From Burkholderia sp. FERM BP-3421 (GTDB taxonomy: Bacteria > Pseudomonadota > Gammaproteobacteria > Burkholderiales > Burkholderiaceae): a DNA stretch of 64,000 bases. Every line of letters begins with the position of its first letter. The first letter of the stretch is position 1. The translations under genes and the position numbers were made by a program. Where the stretch lies: contig NZ_CP117781.1 in NCBI RefSeq assembly GCF_028657905.1, positions 1,116,001-1,180,000 of the forward strand, given 5' to 3'. Of the stretch, positions 16,695 through 27,893 are shown piece after piece. The notes below the pieces were generated by a model that saw nothing but the letters and a program-made list of their open reading frames with translations, had not been told where the DNA came from and did not search any database.

Positions 16695-18140
16695 TCAGGG
16701 TTGACGTTTGCCACGCCCACCAGCGGGTTTGCCCACCGGTTTACGTGAACCCGCAGCCGCCTTGCCAGCAGGTTTGCTACGCGGCTTTTGCGAGCTGAAT
16801 GGGCTTCCGCTGGAAAAACCCGCGCCTTTCCCCGCAGCCCCAGCGCCCAGCGCCCCAGCCTTGCGCTTGCTTTCGCCACCTTGCTTATGCGGTTTTTTCC
16901 CGATCACCTGCCCAGCCCCCGGCACAGCCTGCAGCACCTTCGACTTCTTAGGCTTCTTCGGCTTCTTGATAATCTCCCCCGTCGCGCTGGTCTCCGGCAC
17001 ACGATGTTCGGCTTCAAACCCCGGCTCTTCTTCACGAGGCAGCGTTTGCCGGATCAGCGCTTCGATCGCCGCCAGTTGCGGTGCTTCATCCGCACACACA
17101 AGAGACACCGCCACACCGCTGGCGCCCGCGCGCCCGGTGCGACCAATACGATGCACATAATCTTGCGCCACGATCGGCAGATCCACGTTGATCACCAGCG
17201 GCAGGTCGTCGATATCCAGCCCGCGCGCAGCCACATCGGTGGCGACCAGCATATTGACTTCGCCCGTCTTGAAGCGCTCCAGCGCACGCAGGCGCGCGGG
17301 CTGCGGTTTATCGCCGTGGATGGTGTCGACCGCATAGCCCACTTCATCCAGCATGGCCGCCAGATATTCCACGCCTTTACGGGTTTTGACGAACACCAGC
17401 GCGTGTTCCCAGTTGTTCTCGGCAACAAGGTGCATGAAGAGATCGGGCTTGTTCCTTTTATCGACCGGTATCACCCACTGTTTGATCTTGCTGGCCGTGA
17501 CATTGGGCGGGCTGACGCTGATATTCACCGGGCCGCGCAGAATACCTGCCGCCATCGCGCGGATATCGTCGGTAAACGTGGCAGAGAACAACAGCGTCTG
17601 ACGCTGAGCGGGCAACGCGGCAAAGACGGCGTTGAGTTCGCGCGCGAAGCCCAGATCCAGCATGCGGTCGGCTTCATCCAGCACCAGCGTTTTCACTTGA
17701 TCGAACTGCACGGCGTTCTGGCGATGGAGATCGAGCAAACGGCCCGGCGTGGCGACGAGCACATCCACGCCTTTGCGCAGCTTCATCATTTGCGGATTGA
17801 TGCTCACACCGCCGTACGCGGCCAGAAATCGCAGATCGAGGCCTTTACCGTAATCGACAAAGCTTTGCAGCACCTGTTCAGCCAGCTCACGCGTGGGCAC
17901 CAGCACCAGGACACGCGCGCGATTGCTGGACACCGCCGGGCCGCGTTGCACCAGCCGCTGCAGCAGCGGAAGCGCGAAACCTGCCGTCTTGCCCGTGCCG
18001 GTCTGCGCCGCGGCCATGACGTCCTTGCCGCTGAGCACAGCGGGAATCGCCTTGACCTGCACCGGCGTAGGTGTCTGGTAATTGAGGTCCTGCACATTAC
18101 GCAGCAAGGGGTCGATCAGGCCGAGCGAGGCAAAAGACAT
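16695..18140 (-). CDS. DEAD-box RNA helicase, RhlE-like
   Basis: A 481-residue ATP-dependent RNA helicase. Residues 1-30 carry the Q motif (FASLGLIDPLLRNV, then YQTPTPVQ); motif I is AAQTGTGKTAGFALPLLQRL, motif II DEADRM, motif III SATF, and motif VI HRIGRTGRAG. After about residue 375 a basic Lys/Gly/Ser-rich tail follows, typical of the RhlE group in RNA remodelling and ribosome assembly. ATG at 18140 is chosen because MSFASLGL begins the homology; an in-frame upstream extension to 18263 is unlikely. It is a single gene with its own terminator and a hairpin-containing leader. Confidence 0.9.
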   Translation of the reverse strand: MSFASLGLIDPLLRNVQDLNYQTPTPVQVKAIPAVLSGKDVMAAAQTGTGKTAGFALPLLQRLVQRGPAVSSNRARVLVLVPTRELAEQVLQSFVDYGKGLDLRFLAAYGGVSINPQMMKLRKGVDVLVATPGRLLDLHRQNAVQFDQVKTLVLDEADRMLDLGFARELNAVFAALPAQRQTLLFSATFTDDIRAMAAGILRGPVNISVSPPNVTASKIKQWVIPVDKRNKPDLFMHLVAENNWEHALVFVKTRKGVEYLAAMLDEVGYAVDTIHGDKPQPARLRALERFKTGEVNMLVATDVAARGLDIDDLPLVINVDLPIVAQDYVHRIGRTGRAGASGVAVSLVCADEAPQLAAIEALIRQTLPREEEPGFEAEHRVPETSATGEIIKKPKKPKKSKVLQAVPGAGQVIGKKPHKQGGESKRKAGALGAGAAGKGAGFSSGSPFSSQKPRSKPAGKAAAGSRKPVGKPAGGRGKRQP

Positions 18141-18662
18141 GGACGTATTCCGGACTAAAACCGCAATTCTAGCGGTTACCGCGCCGGGCGCTTCCCGGAA
18201 GATGACCGTTGCACTCACCCCGCGCTCGTCACCGCGAGATAGTCGCGCCATCTCCCCGCGCAAACCGGACGACGCAGATAAACCCGAACCTCACGCCCGC
18301 GGCGTGGGCGCGCATACGTATTCCCGTATCGGTGGAGACAAGCCCCCGATCAGAATGCACAGCTTGTCCCACCGGCGAAGCGGCAATACCTGCCGAACGA
18401 TCAGCGCGCCACGAGCGCGAATGGATTCGTAATCTGGTACGGGCAGAATCCCGCCATGGAATACGATGCGGGCACCCACGGCAACGGGCCGTGGGCCGGC
18501 GTCGCGCAGTCGTTCCTCGACAGCCTGTCAGGGTGGTGCCGGCGCACGGTTTCAGAATGTGTGGGCTGCTCGCGCAGCCGAATGGCCCGCGTTGCGCACG
18601 CCGATGCGCTTTGCGCCGTCGAAGCAAGGAACGATCTGTATTCCTGATGGATTATTGCAAAC
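18141..18662. other. Divergent promoter interval with a leader hairpin
   Basis: About 520 bases lie between the helicase (leftward) and the cysteine-cluster gene (rightward). AACCGC (18159-18164) and GCGGTT (18172-18177) form a dyad around AATTCTA, which on the helicase strand contains a -10-like TAGAAT. It is either the promoter itself or a hairpin about 20 bases ahead of the helicase start. Nothing else was recognised. Confidence 0.4.
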
Positions 18663-19445
18663 GTGTCTACCCACTTTTCCTGCACGCAGTGCGGCCGTTG
18701 CTGCCGCGATCTGCGCCTGCCTCTGAGCCTCGACGAAGCCGCCGCCTGGCTGCGCGGCGGCGGCGAGGTCCAGTTGTTCAGCGAAGCGATCCCGTGGCCG
18801 GTCGAGCCGCCTGACGACGACCTGCCGGCCGCGCACAAGAAGCGCCGCTCGTTCGCGGCCGAGAGCGGCGCGTTGCCGGTGCGCGTGGTCGTGTCGCTCG
18901 TCGCCGCGTTCGATGGCCCTTGTCCGCATTTGCTCGACGACCTGCGCTGCGGGAACTACGCGCAGCGGCCGCGGGTATGCCGCATCTACCCGGCCGAGAT
19001 CAATCCGTTCGTCGCGCTGGAACCATCGGGCAAGGGCTGCCCGCCCGAGGCGTGGAGCCCGGTGCATCCGGTGCTGGCCGACTCGCGCGGCTATCTCGAC
19101 CCGGAACTGGTCGAGACCATCGCGGCTTTTCGCGCGACGGACGCGCGCGAGGCCGAGGCGAGAGGCGCGCTGTGCGCCTTGCTGGGATTCGAGTCGGCCG
19201 CGCTCGCGAACGAGGGCTATGCGATCTTCGTTCCGGGCAGCGAGGCATTGAGCGCCGCGCTCGATGCGCTCACGCACGCAGACGTCGCGGCGCTGGCTGC
19301 GCAGGCGTCGTCCTGGACCTTCGTCTCGAATCGCAGGAACACGCTCGACACGCTGTGCTCGATCGACGCGTTGCAGCAGTCGGCGGGTGCGCTGACGGAT
19401 GCGCGGCTGCACTATCTCGGGTTCCACGCGGCGGACGCCGACTGA
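18663..19445 (+). CDS. YkgJ-family cysteine-cluster protein
   Basis: A 260-residue protein with the CxxCxxCC cluster (CTQCGRCC at residues 7-14) and downstream cysteines in CPHLLDDLRC and RPRVC, the pattern of the YkgJ/Fe-S or zinc-chelating family (UPF0153). The biochemical role of this family is not settled; metal or cluster binding is inferred from the cysteines. The start is GTG at 18663, directly before the cluster, as in other members. The C-terminal 100 residues are not recognisable. It is convergent with the LysR gene, about 20 bases apart. Confidence 0.8.
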   Translation: MSTHFSCTQCGRCCRDLRLPLSLDEAAAWLRGGGEVQLFSEAIPWPVEPPDDDLPAAHKKRRSFAAESGALPVRVVVSLVAAFDGPCPHLLDDLRCGNYAQRPRVCRIYPAEINPFVALEPSGKGCPPEAWSPVHPVLADSRGYLDPELVETIAAFRATDAREAEARGALCALLGFESAALANEGYAIFVPGSEALSAALDALTHADVAALAAQASSWTFVSNRRNTLDTLCSIDALQQSAGALTDARLHYLGFHAADAD

Positions 19446-19465
19446 ACCCGAACACGCGGCGCGGG

Positions 19466-20392
19466 CTAGGGCAGCGCGCTCGCCCGCTTGTCGTGGAGAT
19501 ACGCATGCAGATGATCGAGCAGGCCGCGCACGCGCGCGGTGACGAAATGTCGATGCCCATACACCGCGAGCAACTCCAGCGGCGCGGCGCGCATGTCGAG
19601 CGGCACCGCCTGCAGCCGGCCGTCCGCGAGCGCGTCGCGGCAGCCGGCCTCGGCCAGGATCGCGAAGCCGATCCCCTGCAGCGCAGCCGCGCCTGCGAGT
19701 TCGCCGCTGTTGACCCGGTAGCGGCTCTGCACGGGGATCCGATGAATGGTGCCGTGCGCGTCGACGAACTGCCAAGGTAGCCCTTTCAGCGTACTGAGCG
19801 TGGTGATGCACGGCAACTGCCGCAGTTGCCGCGCATGGGTCGGCATGCCGGTGCGTTCGAGCAGCGCGGGGGCGGCCACCACGAGGCTCGGCAGGCTCGC
19901 GAGCGGGCGCACGACCAGCGCGCTGTCGTCGAGCGGCCCGCGATTGACGATGATCGCGAGGTCGAGGTCGTCGCGCAGCGCGTCGAGGCCCGCGAAGCGC
20001 GTGTCGCAATCGATCTCGATGCCCGGATGCCGATGCGCGAACGCGGCGAGCGCGGCGCCGAACACGCGCGGCCCGATCTCGGCCGGCAGGCACAGCCTCA
20101 GCGGCCCGCGCAGTTCGTTGTGTTGCGAGGTGAGTTCGCTTTCGGTCAGCTCCAGCGCGTCGAGCATCGGCTTCGCGCGGTCGTAGAGCAGCCGGCCGGG
20201 CTCCGTCAGGCGCAGGTGGCGCGTGCTGCGTTCGAGCAGCCGCACGCCGAGCCGGGTCTCCAGCTGCGACACATGACGGCTCACGTTCGAGCCCGGCAGC
20301 GCCAGCGCGCGCGCCGCGCCCGCGAAGCTGCCCGCGTCCACCACCGCGACGAAGACCCGCACCGTGTTGAGATCCAGCCTGCTGCGCATCAT
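19466..20392 (-). CDS. LysR-family transcriptional regulator
   Basis: A LysR-type regulator of about 308 residues with an N-terminal winged helix-turn-helix (LDLNTVRVFVAVVDAGSFAG, then LPGSNVSRHVSQLETRLGVR) and a C-terminal effector domain with periplasmic-binding-protein fold. ATG at 20392 or 20389 gives the usual distance to the HTH; an earlier ATG at 20431 is possible. It is divergent from the FAD monooxygenase gene across about 150 bases, the classic LysR layout, so that gene is its likely target. The effector is unknown. Confidence 0.88.
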   Translation of the reverse strand: MMRSRLDLNTVRVFVAVVDAGSFAGAARALALPGSNVSRHVSQLETRLGVRLLERSTRHLRLTEPGRLLYDRAKPMLDALELTESELTSQHNELRGPLRLCLPAEIGPRVFGAALAAFAHRHPGIEIDCDTRFAGLDALRDDLDLAIIVNRGPLDDSALVVRPLASLPSLVVAAPALLERTGMPTHARQLRQLPCITTLSTLKGLPWQFVDAHGTIHRIPVQSRYRVNSGELAGAAALQGIGFAILAEAGCRDALADGRLQAVPLDMRAAPLELLAVYGHRHFVTARVRGLLDHLHAYLHDKRASALP

Positions 20393-20540
20393 TGTTCCAT
20401 TTGAGATAGGAAAGCTTGCCGATAATGCCATCTAATTCCATTTCCGGTCGCAATTTAAGATAACTCGAGGGTCAGCGCGCGGCCCGGTCGGCCCGGCCGG
20501 CGCGCGTGGGCGACCGAGCGATGAAGGAGAGGGAGCGCGG

Positions 20541-21722
20541 ATGGAGATTGCGATTCTGGGCGCCGGCGTAGCCGGCATGAGTGCGGCGCTGATGCTGCGG
20601 CGGCAGGGGCATCGGGTGCGGCTTTATGAACGGCGCGCGGTCGCCTCGACACTCGGCGCGGGCGTCGTGCTGTGGCCGAATGCCGGCTTCGTGCTGGCCG
20701 AACTCGGCATCGACGCGGCGTTCGATGCGCATGCCGGGCGGCCTCGCGCGATGCGCCGGTTCGACCGGGACGGACGCGCGCTCGGGTACCTCGACATCGA
20801 ACGGCTCGACCGGTCGATGGGTTTCCCGAGCCGCTCGATCCTGCGGCGCGATCTGCAGGCCGTGCTGGCGGCTCAACTCGCCGCAGAGGAAATCGAGACT
20901 GTGTACGGCGCTTGCGCGGTGGCGATCGATACGGATCCGGACCGTGGTGCGCAGGTCCGTTTCGAAGACGGTTCGATCGTGCGCGCCGACCTGATCATCG
21001 GCGCGGACGGCCGGATGCGTTCGGTCGCGCGGTGCTATGTCGTGGGCGACAACGCGCCGGTCTATCAGGGCTTCGTGAACTGGATCGGCATTGCCCACAG
21101 CACCGCGCCGCTGGTGGACGAGGTCGAGATCCTCGATTACTGGGGATGCGGCGAGCGCTTCGGGCTCGTCGCGGTGGATCGCCATACCGTTTACTGGGCG
21201 GGCGCGCGCGCCGAGGCGGAAGCGCATGCGACGGCCCCGCTGCACGCGCCGCAGGACGAGATCGTCGCCGGGCTGTTCCGGGATTGGCCCGGCCCGATCG
21301 GCGCGGTGATGCGCGCCACGCCGCCGGGCTCGCTGCGCAAGATCGCCGTCCATGATCTCGATCCGGTCGCGATCCGGCATCGGGACAACGTGGTCCTGAT
21401 CGGCGACGCCGCGCACGCGCCGTTGCCCACGTCGGGTCAGGGCGCGTGTCAGGCGCTGGAGGATGCATGGCATCTGGCGCGCTGCCTCGATGGTGCGCCG
21501 GCCGATCTGCATGCCGCGCTGGCGGCGTTCGCGGCCAGCCGTGCGGAGAAGACCTCGGCGCTGGCATCCAGCGCGCGGCAGGCGGCCCAGGCGTTGTTTA
21601 CGCTCGATCCGGAGGCGTGCGCGCGGCGCGACGCGCAGGTGCGCGCGCTCGATCCGGTCGCGGAAGCCGCGCGTGTCGCGGCGGCGTGGGCCGCGGGCTT
21701 GCCGCTGCACGCGGCTGCGTGA
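20541..21722 (+). CDS. FAD-dependent monooxygenase, salicylate-hydroxylase-like
   Basis: A 393-residue group A flavoprotein monooxygenase. The N-terminus AILGAGVAGMSAALMLRRQG is the dinucleotide-binding GxGxxG motif, LIIGADGRMRSVAR the DG motif, and VVLIGDAAHAPLPTSGQGAC the GD motif that contacts FAD ribityl. Such enzymes use NAD(P)H and oxygen to hydroxylate aromatic or related substrates. A GGAG-rich ribosome site lies just upstream. It is the likely target of the divergent LysR. A small ferredoxin lies downstream on the other strand but is not typically needed by this class. The substrate is unresolved. Confidence 0.85.
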   Translation: MEIAILGAGVAGMSAALMLRRQGHRVRLYERRAVASTLGAGVVLWPNAGFVLAELGIDAAFDAHAGRPRAMRRFDRDGRALGYLDIERLDRSMGFPSRSILRRDLQAVLAAQLAAEEIETVYGACAVAIDTDPDRGAQVRFEDGSIVRADLIIGADGRMRSVARCYVVGDNAPVYQGFVNWIGIAHSTAPLVDEVEILDYWGCGERFGLVAVDRHTVYWAGARAEAEAHATAPLHAPQDEIVAGLFRDWPGPIGAVMRATPPGSLRKIAVHDLDPVAIRHRDNVVLIGDAAHAPLPTSGQGACQALEDAWHLARCLDGAPADLHAALAAFAASRAEKTSALASSARQAAQALFTLDPEACARRDAQVRALDPVAEAARVAAAWAAGLPLHAAA

Positions 21723-21823
21723 GGTGGGGGCCAGGCGAATCCGGGATCACGCCGACACATGAGCGGCGTTCGCGTGACGGCAGAGAGAGTTTCGAGGCGG
21801 CGCGAACAGCCGCACACGCCTGC

Positions 21824-22123
21824 TCAGACCCGCGACGCGCCCTCGACTTCGATCACGAGATCCGATTCTGCCTGCGCGACGCAGGGCAGGATCCATCCTT
21901 CCGCCTTTTCCTCGGCGCTGACGCCGGGCCATTCGATCCGATAGCGAATCGATCCGGCGCGCAGGCGGCACAGGCAGGTGCGGCAGGTGCCGTTGCGGCA
22001 CGAGCGCGGCAGCCGGACGCCGGCGAAGCCCGCGGCGTCGAGCAGCGACAGCGACGCGGGCGCGTCGAAGCACGCGCCGAGCGGCTCGACGCGCACCTGG
22101 AAGGAGGGATTTGACTCGGACAT
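21824..22123 (-). CDS. Plant-type [2Fe-2S] ferredoxin
   Basis: A 99-residue ferredoxin. The cluster motif CRNGTCRTC at residues 42-50 plus the distal cysteine at 81 (WILPCVAQ) gives the CX4CX2C...C pattern of plant/XylT-type 2Fe-2S proteins. ATG at 22123 was chosen because it starts the fold; longer in-frame starts run into the neighbouring regulator's region. It is the gene immediately downstream of the sigma-54 activator on the same strand. It may carry electrons to an oxygenase encoded elsewhere. Confidence 0.88.
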   Translation of the reverse strand: MSESNPSFQVRVEPLGACFDAPASLSLLDAAGFAGVRLPRSCRNGTCRTCLCRLRAGSIRYRIEWPGVSAEEKAEGWILPCVAQAESDLVIEVEGASRV

Positions 22124-22187
22124 GCGCTCGGATGGGACGACGGCGGAACGAGCCGCAAGGATACCCGAAGCGGCGCGGCCGCCGCGT

Positions 22188-24101
<1,914 letters not shown>

Positions 24102-24361
24102 GAAGTGTCTCCAAGGGGCCTGCCGGCGGAGTGCGTTCTCCGCTCGGCTGGCGCGGCCGGGCAGGCGGCGCGGGCACGCCTCATCATACAAGCGCGGCCG
24201 GTGATGTGCGAACGCAAATACAAAGCCCTTGCTTTTAAGTGTTTACCTGCAATCATGAAAATGAGGCGCGCGCGCGTCGCGCCTTGCGCGAGGCCGGCGC
24301 GACAGCAGCGGCTTTGCGCAATCCGCATGCGCCGCGACATGCATCCGTTCGGGAGAACATC

Positions 24362-24556
24362 ATGGTTCGAACGGAACTCAGGATAGTGCTGGCGGTGATC
24401 GCGACTTTCGTCGTGCTGGCCGGCATCGGCGTCGCCATCCACGGCATGCTGTTCGACCAGGGCCGGGCCCTGTTCTACGGCGCGCTGGCCATCGTGGTCG
24501 GGGCGACCACCTGCGTCATCGCGCTCAACGTATGGCCGAACGACCAGATCGAGTGA
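24362..24556 (+). CDS. Small two-helix membrane protein
   Basis: A 64-residue protein with two hydrophobic segments, roughly residues 6-28 (LRIVLAVIATFVVLAGIGVA) and 36-56 (ALFYGALAIVVGATTCVIAL). It has a GGGAGA ribosome site just before ATG 24362. An in-frame extension to 24239 is less likely because it has no membrane-protein character. I do not recognise the family. Its divergence from the sigma-54 regulator gives no clear functional hint. Confidence 0.65.
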   Translation: MVRTELRIVLAVIATFVVLAGIGVAIHGMLFDQGRALFYGALAIVVGATTCVIALNVWPNDQIE

Positions 24557-24663
24557 TCGACCCTCAAGCCAGCGTGCGCCGCTCCGACGACGCGCCGCAC
24601 GCTGTCGGCCGCGCGTGATTCGACCGACGAATGCGCGCGCGCAAGGTTTTTTCGCACGGAATT

Positions 24664-24691
24664 TTGCCTCGGGGCGGAAAGCGTCTAAAGT
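24664..24691 (+). promoter_or_regulatory. Candidate promoter for the DUF1488 gene
   Basis: TTGCCT (24664-24669) and TAAAGT (24686-24691) are spaced by 16 bases, close to the sigma-70 consensus and within an unusually AT-rich patch. It would give a leader of about 135 bases. Confidence 0.35.
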
Positions 24692-24832
24692 GAATTCAAC
24701 CGGTGCGCGCAGCCTGCTCAATATCCAGCTGGCTGCGCATCCACCGGCCCGCCCCGCGCGCGCCTGGCCCGCTAAAGCCTGTATCCGGCGCGTGCGGTTC
24801 CGTGTTTTCACCTTTCGGCAAAGGTGGCTCGT

Positions 24833-25120
24833 ATGCAGATCATGTTCACGAACGAAGCTCCAGAGTATTCGGGGCGCGAACTTATGCTCGCGTTCACGGC
24901 GATGGTCGACGGCGAGCGGATCCAATGCCACATCACCGCGGAGGCGCTAGAAGACCATTTCGGCGCTGCGTCCCCCCGGTTTGAAGACATGGTCGGCGCG
25001 TTCGACACGCACCGGCCCCGCATCGAGGCCGCCGCGCGCAGGTTGTTGTCCGAGACCCGCGCGCAGTGTTCGGTATTGAGAAGCGGCTACGTGCGTTTTT
25101 ACGAGGCGAACGGGCGGTAG
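24833..25120 (+). CDS. DUF1488-family protein
   Basis: A 95-residue protein that matches the DUF1488 pattern: an N-terminal F...P.Y.GREL stretch, then VDGERIQCHITAEALEDHFG, and a helical tail RIEAAARRLLSE. Members are common, small and cytosolic in Burkholderiales; their function is unknown. ATG at 24833 is preferred over GTG at 24824 because AAAGG lies at good distance from it. It appears monocistronic with its own promoter. Confidence 0.78.
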   Translation: MQIMFTNEAPEYSGRELMLAFTAMVDGERIQCHITAEALEDHFGAASPRFEDMVGAFDTHRPRIEAAARRLLSETRAQCSVLRSGYVRFYEANGR

Positions 25121-25305
25121 CTGGACCGCTGCGCGGGTGCCGCCCGGGGGTGGCGCCCGCGGATTCTTTCGGGACGCGTCGCACGGCGCGTCCGTCGGGA
25201 AGGGCCCGGTGTCGCGCGCGACGATGACGCCGCCGGCCGTGGCGCGGGCGACCGCGATCTGTTTCATTCCGGCTTCCCAACCGATCTGCGCGCCGCAACC
25301 GCGGC

Positions 25306-27192
25306 TCAGACGACGGCGTGCATCAATCTCAGGCTGTTCCCCATCCGGAAACCATCCTTGCGTCCCGCGAGGTAGGTGTCATTGAGGTCTTCCGGGCGGA
25401 TGCCGACCGCTGCGCCGAAACCAAGCGCGCGTATCCGGTCGGGCAGCGAGGCGGGATCGAAGTGGGATTTCCACGGCTCGCCGCTTTCCGCGACTTTCGC
25501 GCGCACCAGTTCCATGCCGAGTTGTTCCAAGGGCGTGAGCAATGACGGCGTGACGATATAGTCGAAGACGACGGCGCTTCCCGCCGCGCACGATGCGATG
25601 AAGCGCAGGGTCTCCTGGATGGCGGCTTCGTCGAGATACATCGAGACGCCGAGCCAGGAGAAGAACGCGGGCGCATCGTCGCGGAATCCGGCCCGCGACA
25701 ACGCATGGGCCAGGGTATCGCGCTCGAAATCGAGCGGCACGTAGGTCAGCGACGCGGGCGCGCCGATGCCGGCGGCGTCCAGGCATGCCCGCTTCCATTG
25801 CTGCGTGGCGGGGAGATCGACCTCGAAAAGGCGCTCGGCCTCGGCGGGCTCGCGATAGGCATAGGTGTCCAATCCCGCGCCCAGGATGACGTACTGGCGC
25901 ACGTCGCGGCGCGCCGCCTCGCGCCACGCGTCCTCGGTAAATCGGCTGCGCACCGCGAGCGAGATCCGCAGCCCTTTCGACAAGGGGTCGTCGTAGCGAT
26001 CCGGGTGGGCGCGGATCGCGGCTTCGTTGTCGTCGCCGAGTATTTTCAGCGCGAGCGGGTCGTCGAGGATCAACGGATCGTCCAGCAACTGATGCGCCGC
26101 GCGCAGCGTGGCGACGCGTTGCGCGCTGGGCTTGGGGCCGGCGTCGCGCGATCCCGGGCCCGTTTCGTTCAAGGCCAGGATGGCTTTCTGGATGAACAGG
26201 ATCAGAGGCATGTCGAGGCCAATGCCGATCGACAGATCGGGTTCGGCCTGAAACGCGAGAAGCACCTTGCTTTCGAGTACGGGATCGTCGCCGCAGTAGG
26301 AGTCGCGGAACAGGTCCTGCCATCGGCGGGCCAATGCCTGCACCTGCGGATCCGTGAGCGCCGCGCCGGCCTCCATCTGGATCCGCACCGCCGTGAACAA
26401 GGGCGGCCAATCGTCGAGGTGGGCGATCATGCGGCGCTGCACTTCCTCGCGTTCGACGGGCGACAGGTACTTGGCGAAGGGCTCCGCCCGCGCATGCGCG
26501 ATCGCGTGCGCGATCCATTGATGCATGTCCGGCGTGATGCCGGCGATTTCCCGGGCCCGGGGTTCCTGTTCCTGCAGGTTCTTCAGCCGGAACGCCAGCT
26601 GGGCGTTGTCTCCCGTCGCCTCCTTCAGGTGCTGGATCCAGCGCCAGGCCAGTGCCTGCGCCGCCTGATCGTCGGGCGGCAGGCTTGCGTCGACGCAGCG
26701 TTGCGTCTCGGCGATCAGCCCGGCTCGGCTGGCATCCAGATGCGCGCCCGCGTGCTGGCGCTGCGCGCGCAAATGATCGAGATCGTCACTGCCGAGATGT
26801 CGTTCATACATGGTCATCATTTCCAATAGGTTCAGCCAGTCCGCCGTGCCGGTTTCGTTGCCGCCCGCAAGCTGGTCCGCCAGGTGCTGGAGACTGTTGC
26901 GCAGCGTCTGCGCACGTCGCGCCTGCTCGTCCAGCACGCTGATCTGTCGATGGACGAGATCGAGGGGAGCCGTGCCGGCGTCGTTCAAATACGTCTTGAT
27001 GTCCGACAGCGAGCAGCCGAAATGCTTGAGCGCCTGAATCCGGTGCAGGCGGATCACGTCGTCGTGGGTGTACTGCCGGGAACCGCCGTCCGAGCGGGCG
27101 GAAGGAGACAGCAAGCCGATGGCGTCATAGTGGTGCAGCGCTCGAACGGTCAGGCCTGCGCGCTTCGCGAGCGCGCCGATCTTCAATGACAT
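25306..27192 (-). CDS. MerR-TipAS regulator fused to a class I methyltransferase
   Basis: A 628-residue fusion. Residues 1-70 are a MerR winged helix (KIGALAKRAGLTVRALHHYD), followed by a coiled coil to about 125. Residues 130-340 look like one or two TipAS-type antibiotic-recognition domains (HQWIAHAIAHARAEPFAKYL). From about residue 365 to the end is a leucine-carboxyl-methyltransferase-like (TIGR00027) domain with SAM motif VILGAGLDTYAYREP near 430 and SWLGVSMYLDEAAI. ATG at 27192 has GGAGG upstream. A MerR-type operator with a 19-base spacer precedes it, indicating autoregulation. The methyltransferase substrate is unknown. Confidence 0.82.
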   Translation of the reverse strand: MSLKIGALAKRAGLTVRALHHYDAIGLLSPSARSDGGSRQYTHDDVIRLHRIQALKHFGCSLSDIKTYLNDAGTAPLDLVHRQISVLDEQARRAQTLRNSLQHLADQLAGGNETGTADWLNLLEMMTMYERHLGSDDLDHLRAQRQHAGAHLDASRAGLIAETQRCVDASLPPDDQAAQALAWRWIQHLKEATGDNAQLAFRLKNLQEQEPRAREIAGITPDMHQWIAHAIAHARAEPFAKYLSPVEREEVQRRMIAHLDDWPPLFTAVRIQMEAGAALTDPQVQALARRWQDLFRDSYCGDDPVLESKVLLAFQAEPDLSIGIGLDMPLILFIQKAILALNETGPGSRDAGPKPSAQRVATLRAAHQLLDDPLILDDPLALKILGDDNEAAIRAHPDRYDDPLSKGLRISLAVRSRFTEDAWREAARRDVRQYVILGAGLDTYAYREPAEAERLFEVDLPATQQWKRACLDAAGIGAPASLTYVPLDFERDTLAHALSRAGFRDDAPAFFSWLGVSMYLDEAAIQETLRFIASCAAGSAVVFDYIVTPSLLTPLEQLGMELVRAKVAESGEPWKSHFDPASLPDRIRALGFGAAVGIRPEDLNDTYLAGRKDGFRMGNSLRLMHAVV

Positions 27193-27214
27193 CGCAATTC
27201 CTCCGCTTGAACGC

Positions 27215-27245
27215 ACAATAAAACATGACGTAACGTCAGGTTCAA
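27215..27245 (-). promoter_or_regulatory. MerR-type promoter-operator of the fusion gene
   Basis: On the minus strand, -35 TTGAAC (27245-27240) and -10 TATTGT (27220-27215) are separated by 19 bases, the over-long spacer diagnostic of MerR-activated promoters. The spacer contains the perfect dyad TGACGT-A-ACGTCA (27226-27238). This is the likely autoregulatory site. Confidence 0.7.
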
Positions 27246-27353
27246 GCCCGAAGGCGCGGAATTTTTCCGGGCGTGGCGGGCGGTCGGGACGGCATCGGGC
27301 GGGCCGTCGCGCGAGCTATACTGATTTCCGAATCCACTTGAAGGTCATGCGCA

Positions 27354-27815
27354 ATGAAGATCGGGGAACTGGCGAAGGCCACCGGCCTCAGCACATCGGC
27401 GATCCGTTTCTACGAGCAGAGCGGCCTGCTGGCCGCGCCGCCGCGTGGGCTGAACCGGTATCGCGACTATCCGGACGATGCCGTCGAACGGCTGAAGCTG
27501 GTGCAGCTCGCGCAACGTCTCGGCTTCTCGCTCGATGCGCTGCGCACCGGGCTGTCGTGGGAGGGCGGCGTGCAGAAGGAGGCGCTGCTCGCGGGGCTCG
27601 ACGGACGGTTGCGCGAAGTCGAGCAACTGCGCGCGGCGCTCGAACGCCAGCAGGAGGAATTGCGCCTGCTGCGCGACATGCTGCAGACGCATTGGCAGGC
27701 GGGCGACTGCCTGAAGATCGAGACGGTGACGCGGCGCATGGACGAAGCCTCGGGGCGCGACGACAAGCCGCGCCGCACCGCGACGCCGCGCGGCCGGGCG
27801 GCGCGGGCGGGCTGA
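27354..27815 (+). CDS. MerR-family transcriptional regulator
   Basis: A 153-residue MerR protein. The winged helix is at residues 1-70 (KIGELAKATGLSTSAIRFYE, then RYRDYPDDAVERLKLVQLAQ), followed by the dimerisation coiled coil (about 80-115). The tail has one Cys (Cys122, GDCLKI), not enough for a clear metal site, so it is probably not a CueR/ZntR/SoxR type. A TATACT -10-like element lies at 27317-27322. It is divergent from the larger MerR fusion and convergent with the purine permease. Confidence 0.82.
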   Translation: MKIGELAKATGLSTSAIRFYEQSGLLAAPPRGLNRYRDYPDDAVERLKLVQLAQRLGFSLDALRTGLSWEGGVQKEALLAGLDGRLREVEQLRAALERQQEELRLLRDMLQTHWQAGDCLKIETVTRRMDEASGRDDKPRRTATPRGRAARAG

Positions 27816-27822
27816 ATGAGGT

Positions 27823-27847
27823 AAAAAAAGCGCCACCCCAGGGCGGC
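27823..27847 (-). terminator. Rho-independent terminator of the purine permease gene
   Basis: Read leftward, GCCGCC pairs with GGTGGC (one wobble pair) around a four-base loop, followed by GC and seven T residues (27829-27823). It lies about 50 bases after the permease stop. Confidence 0.7.
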
Positions 27848-27893
27848 GTCGTGCTGTATGCGGCCCGGCGCGAGGCCGGGCCGGCCTCGCCGC

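Noticed and set aside
24947..25267. 106-codon minus frame overlapping DUF1488
   Set aside because: Overlaps a better-supported gene; its first part looks slightly protein-like but has no support.
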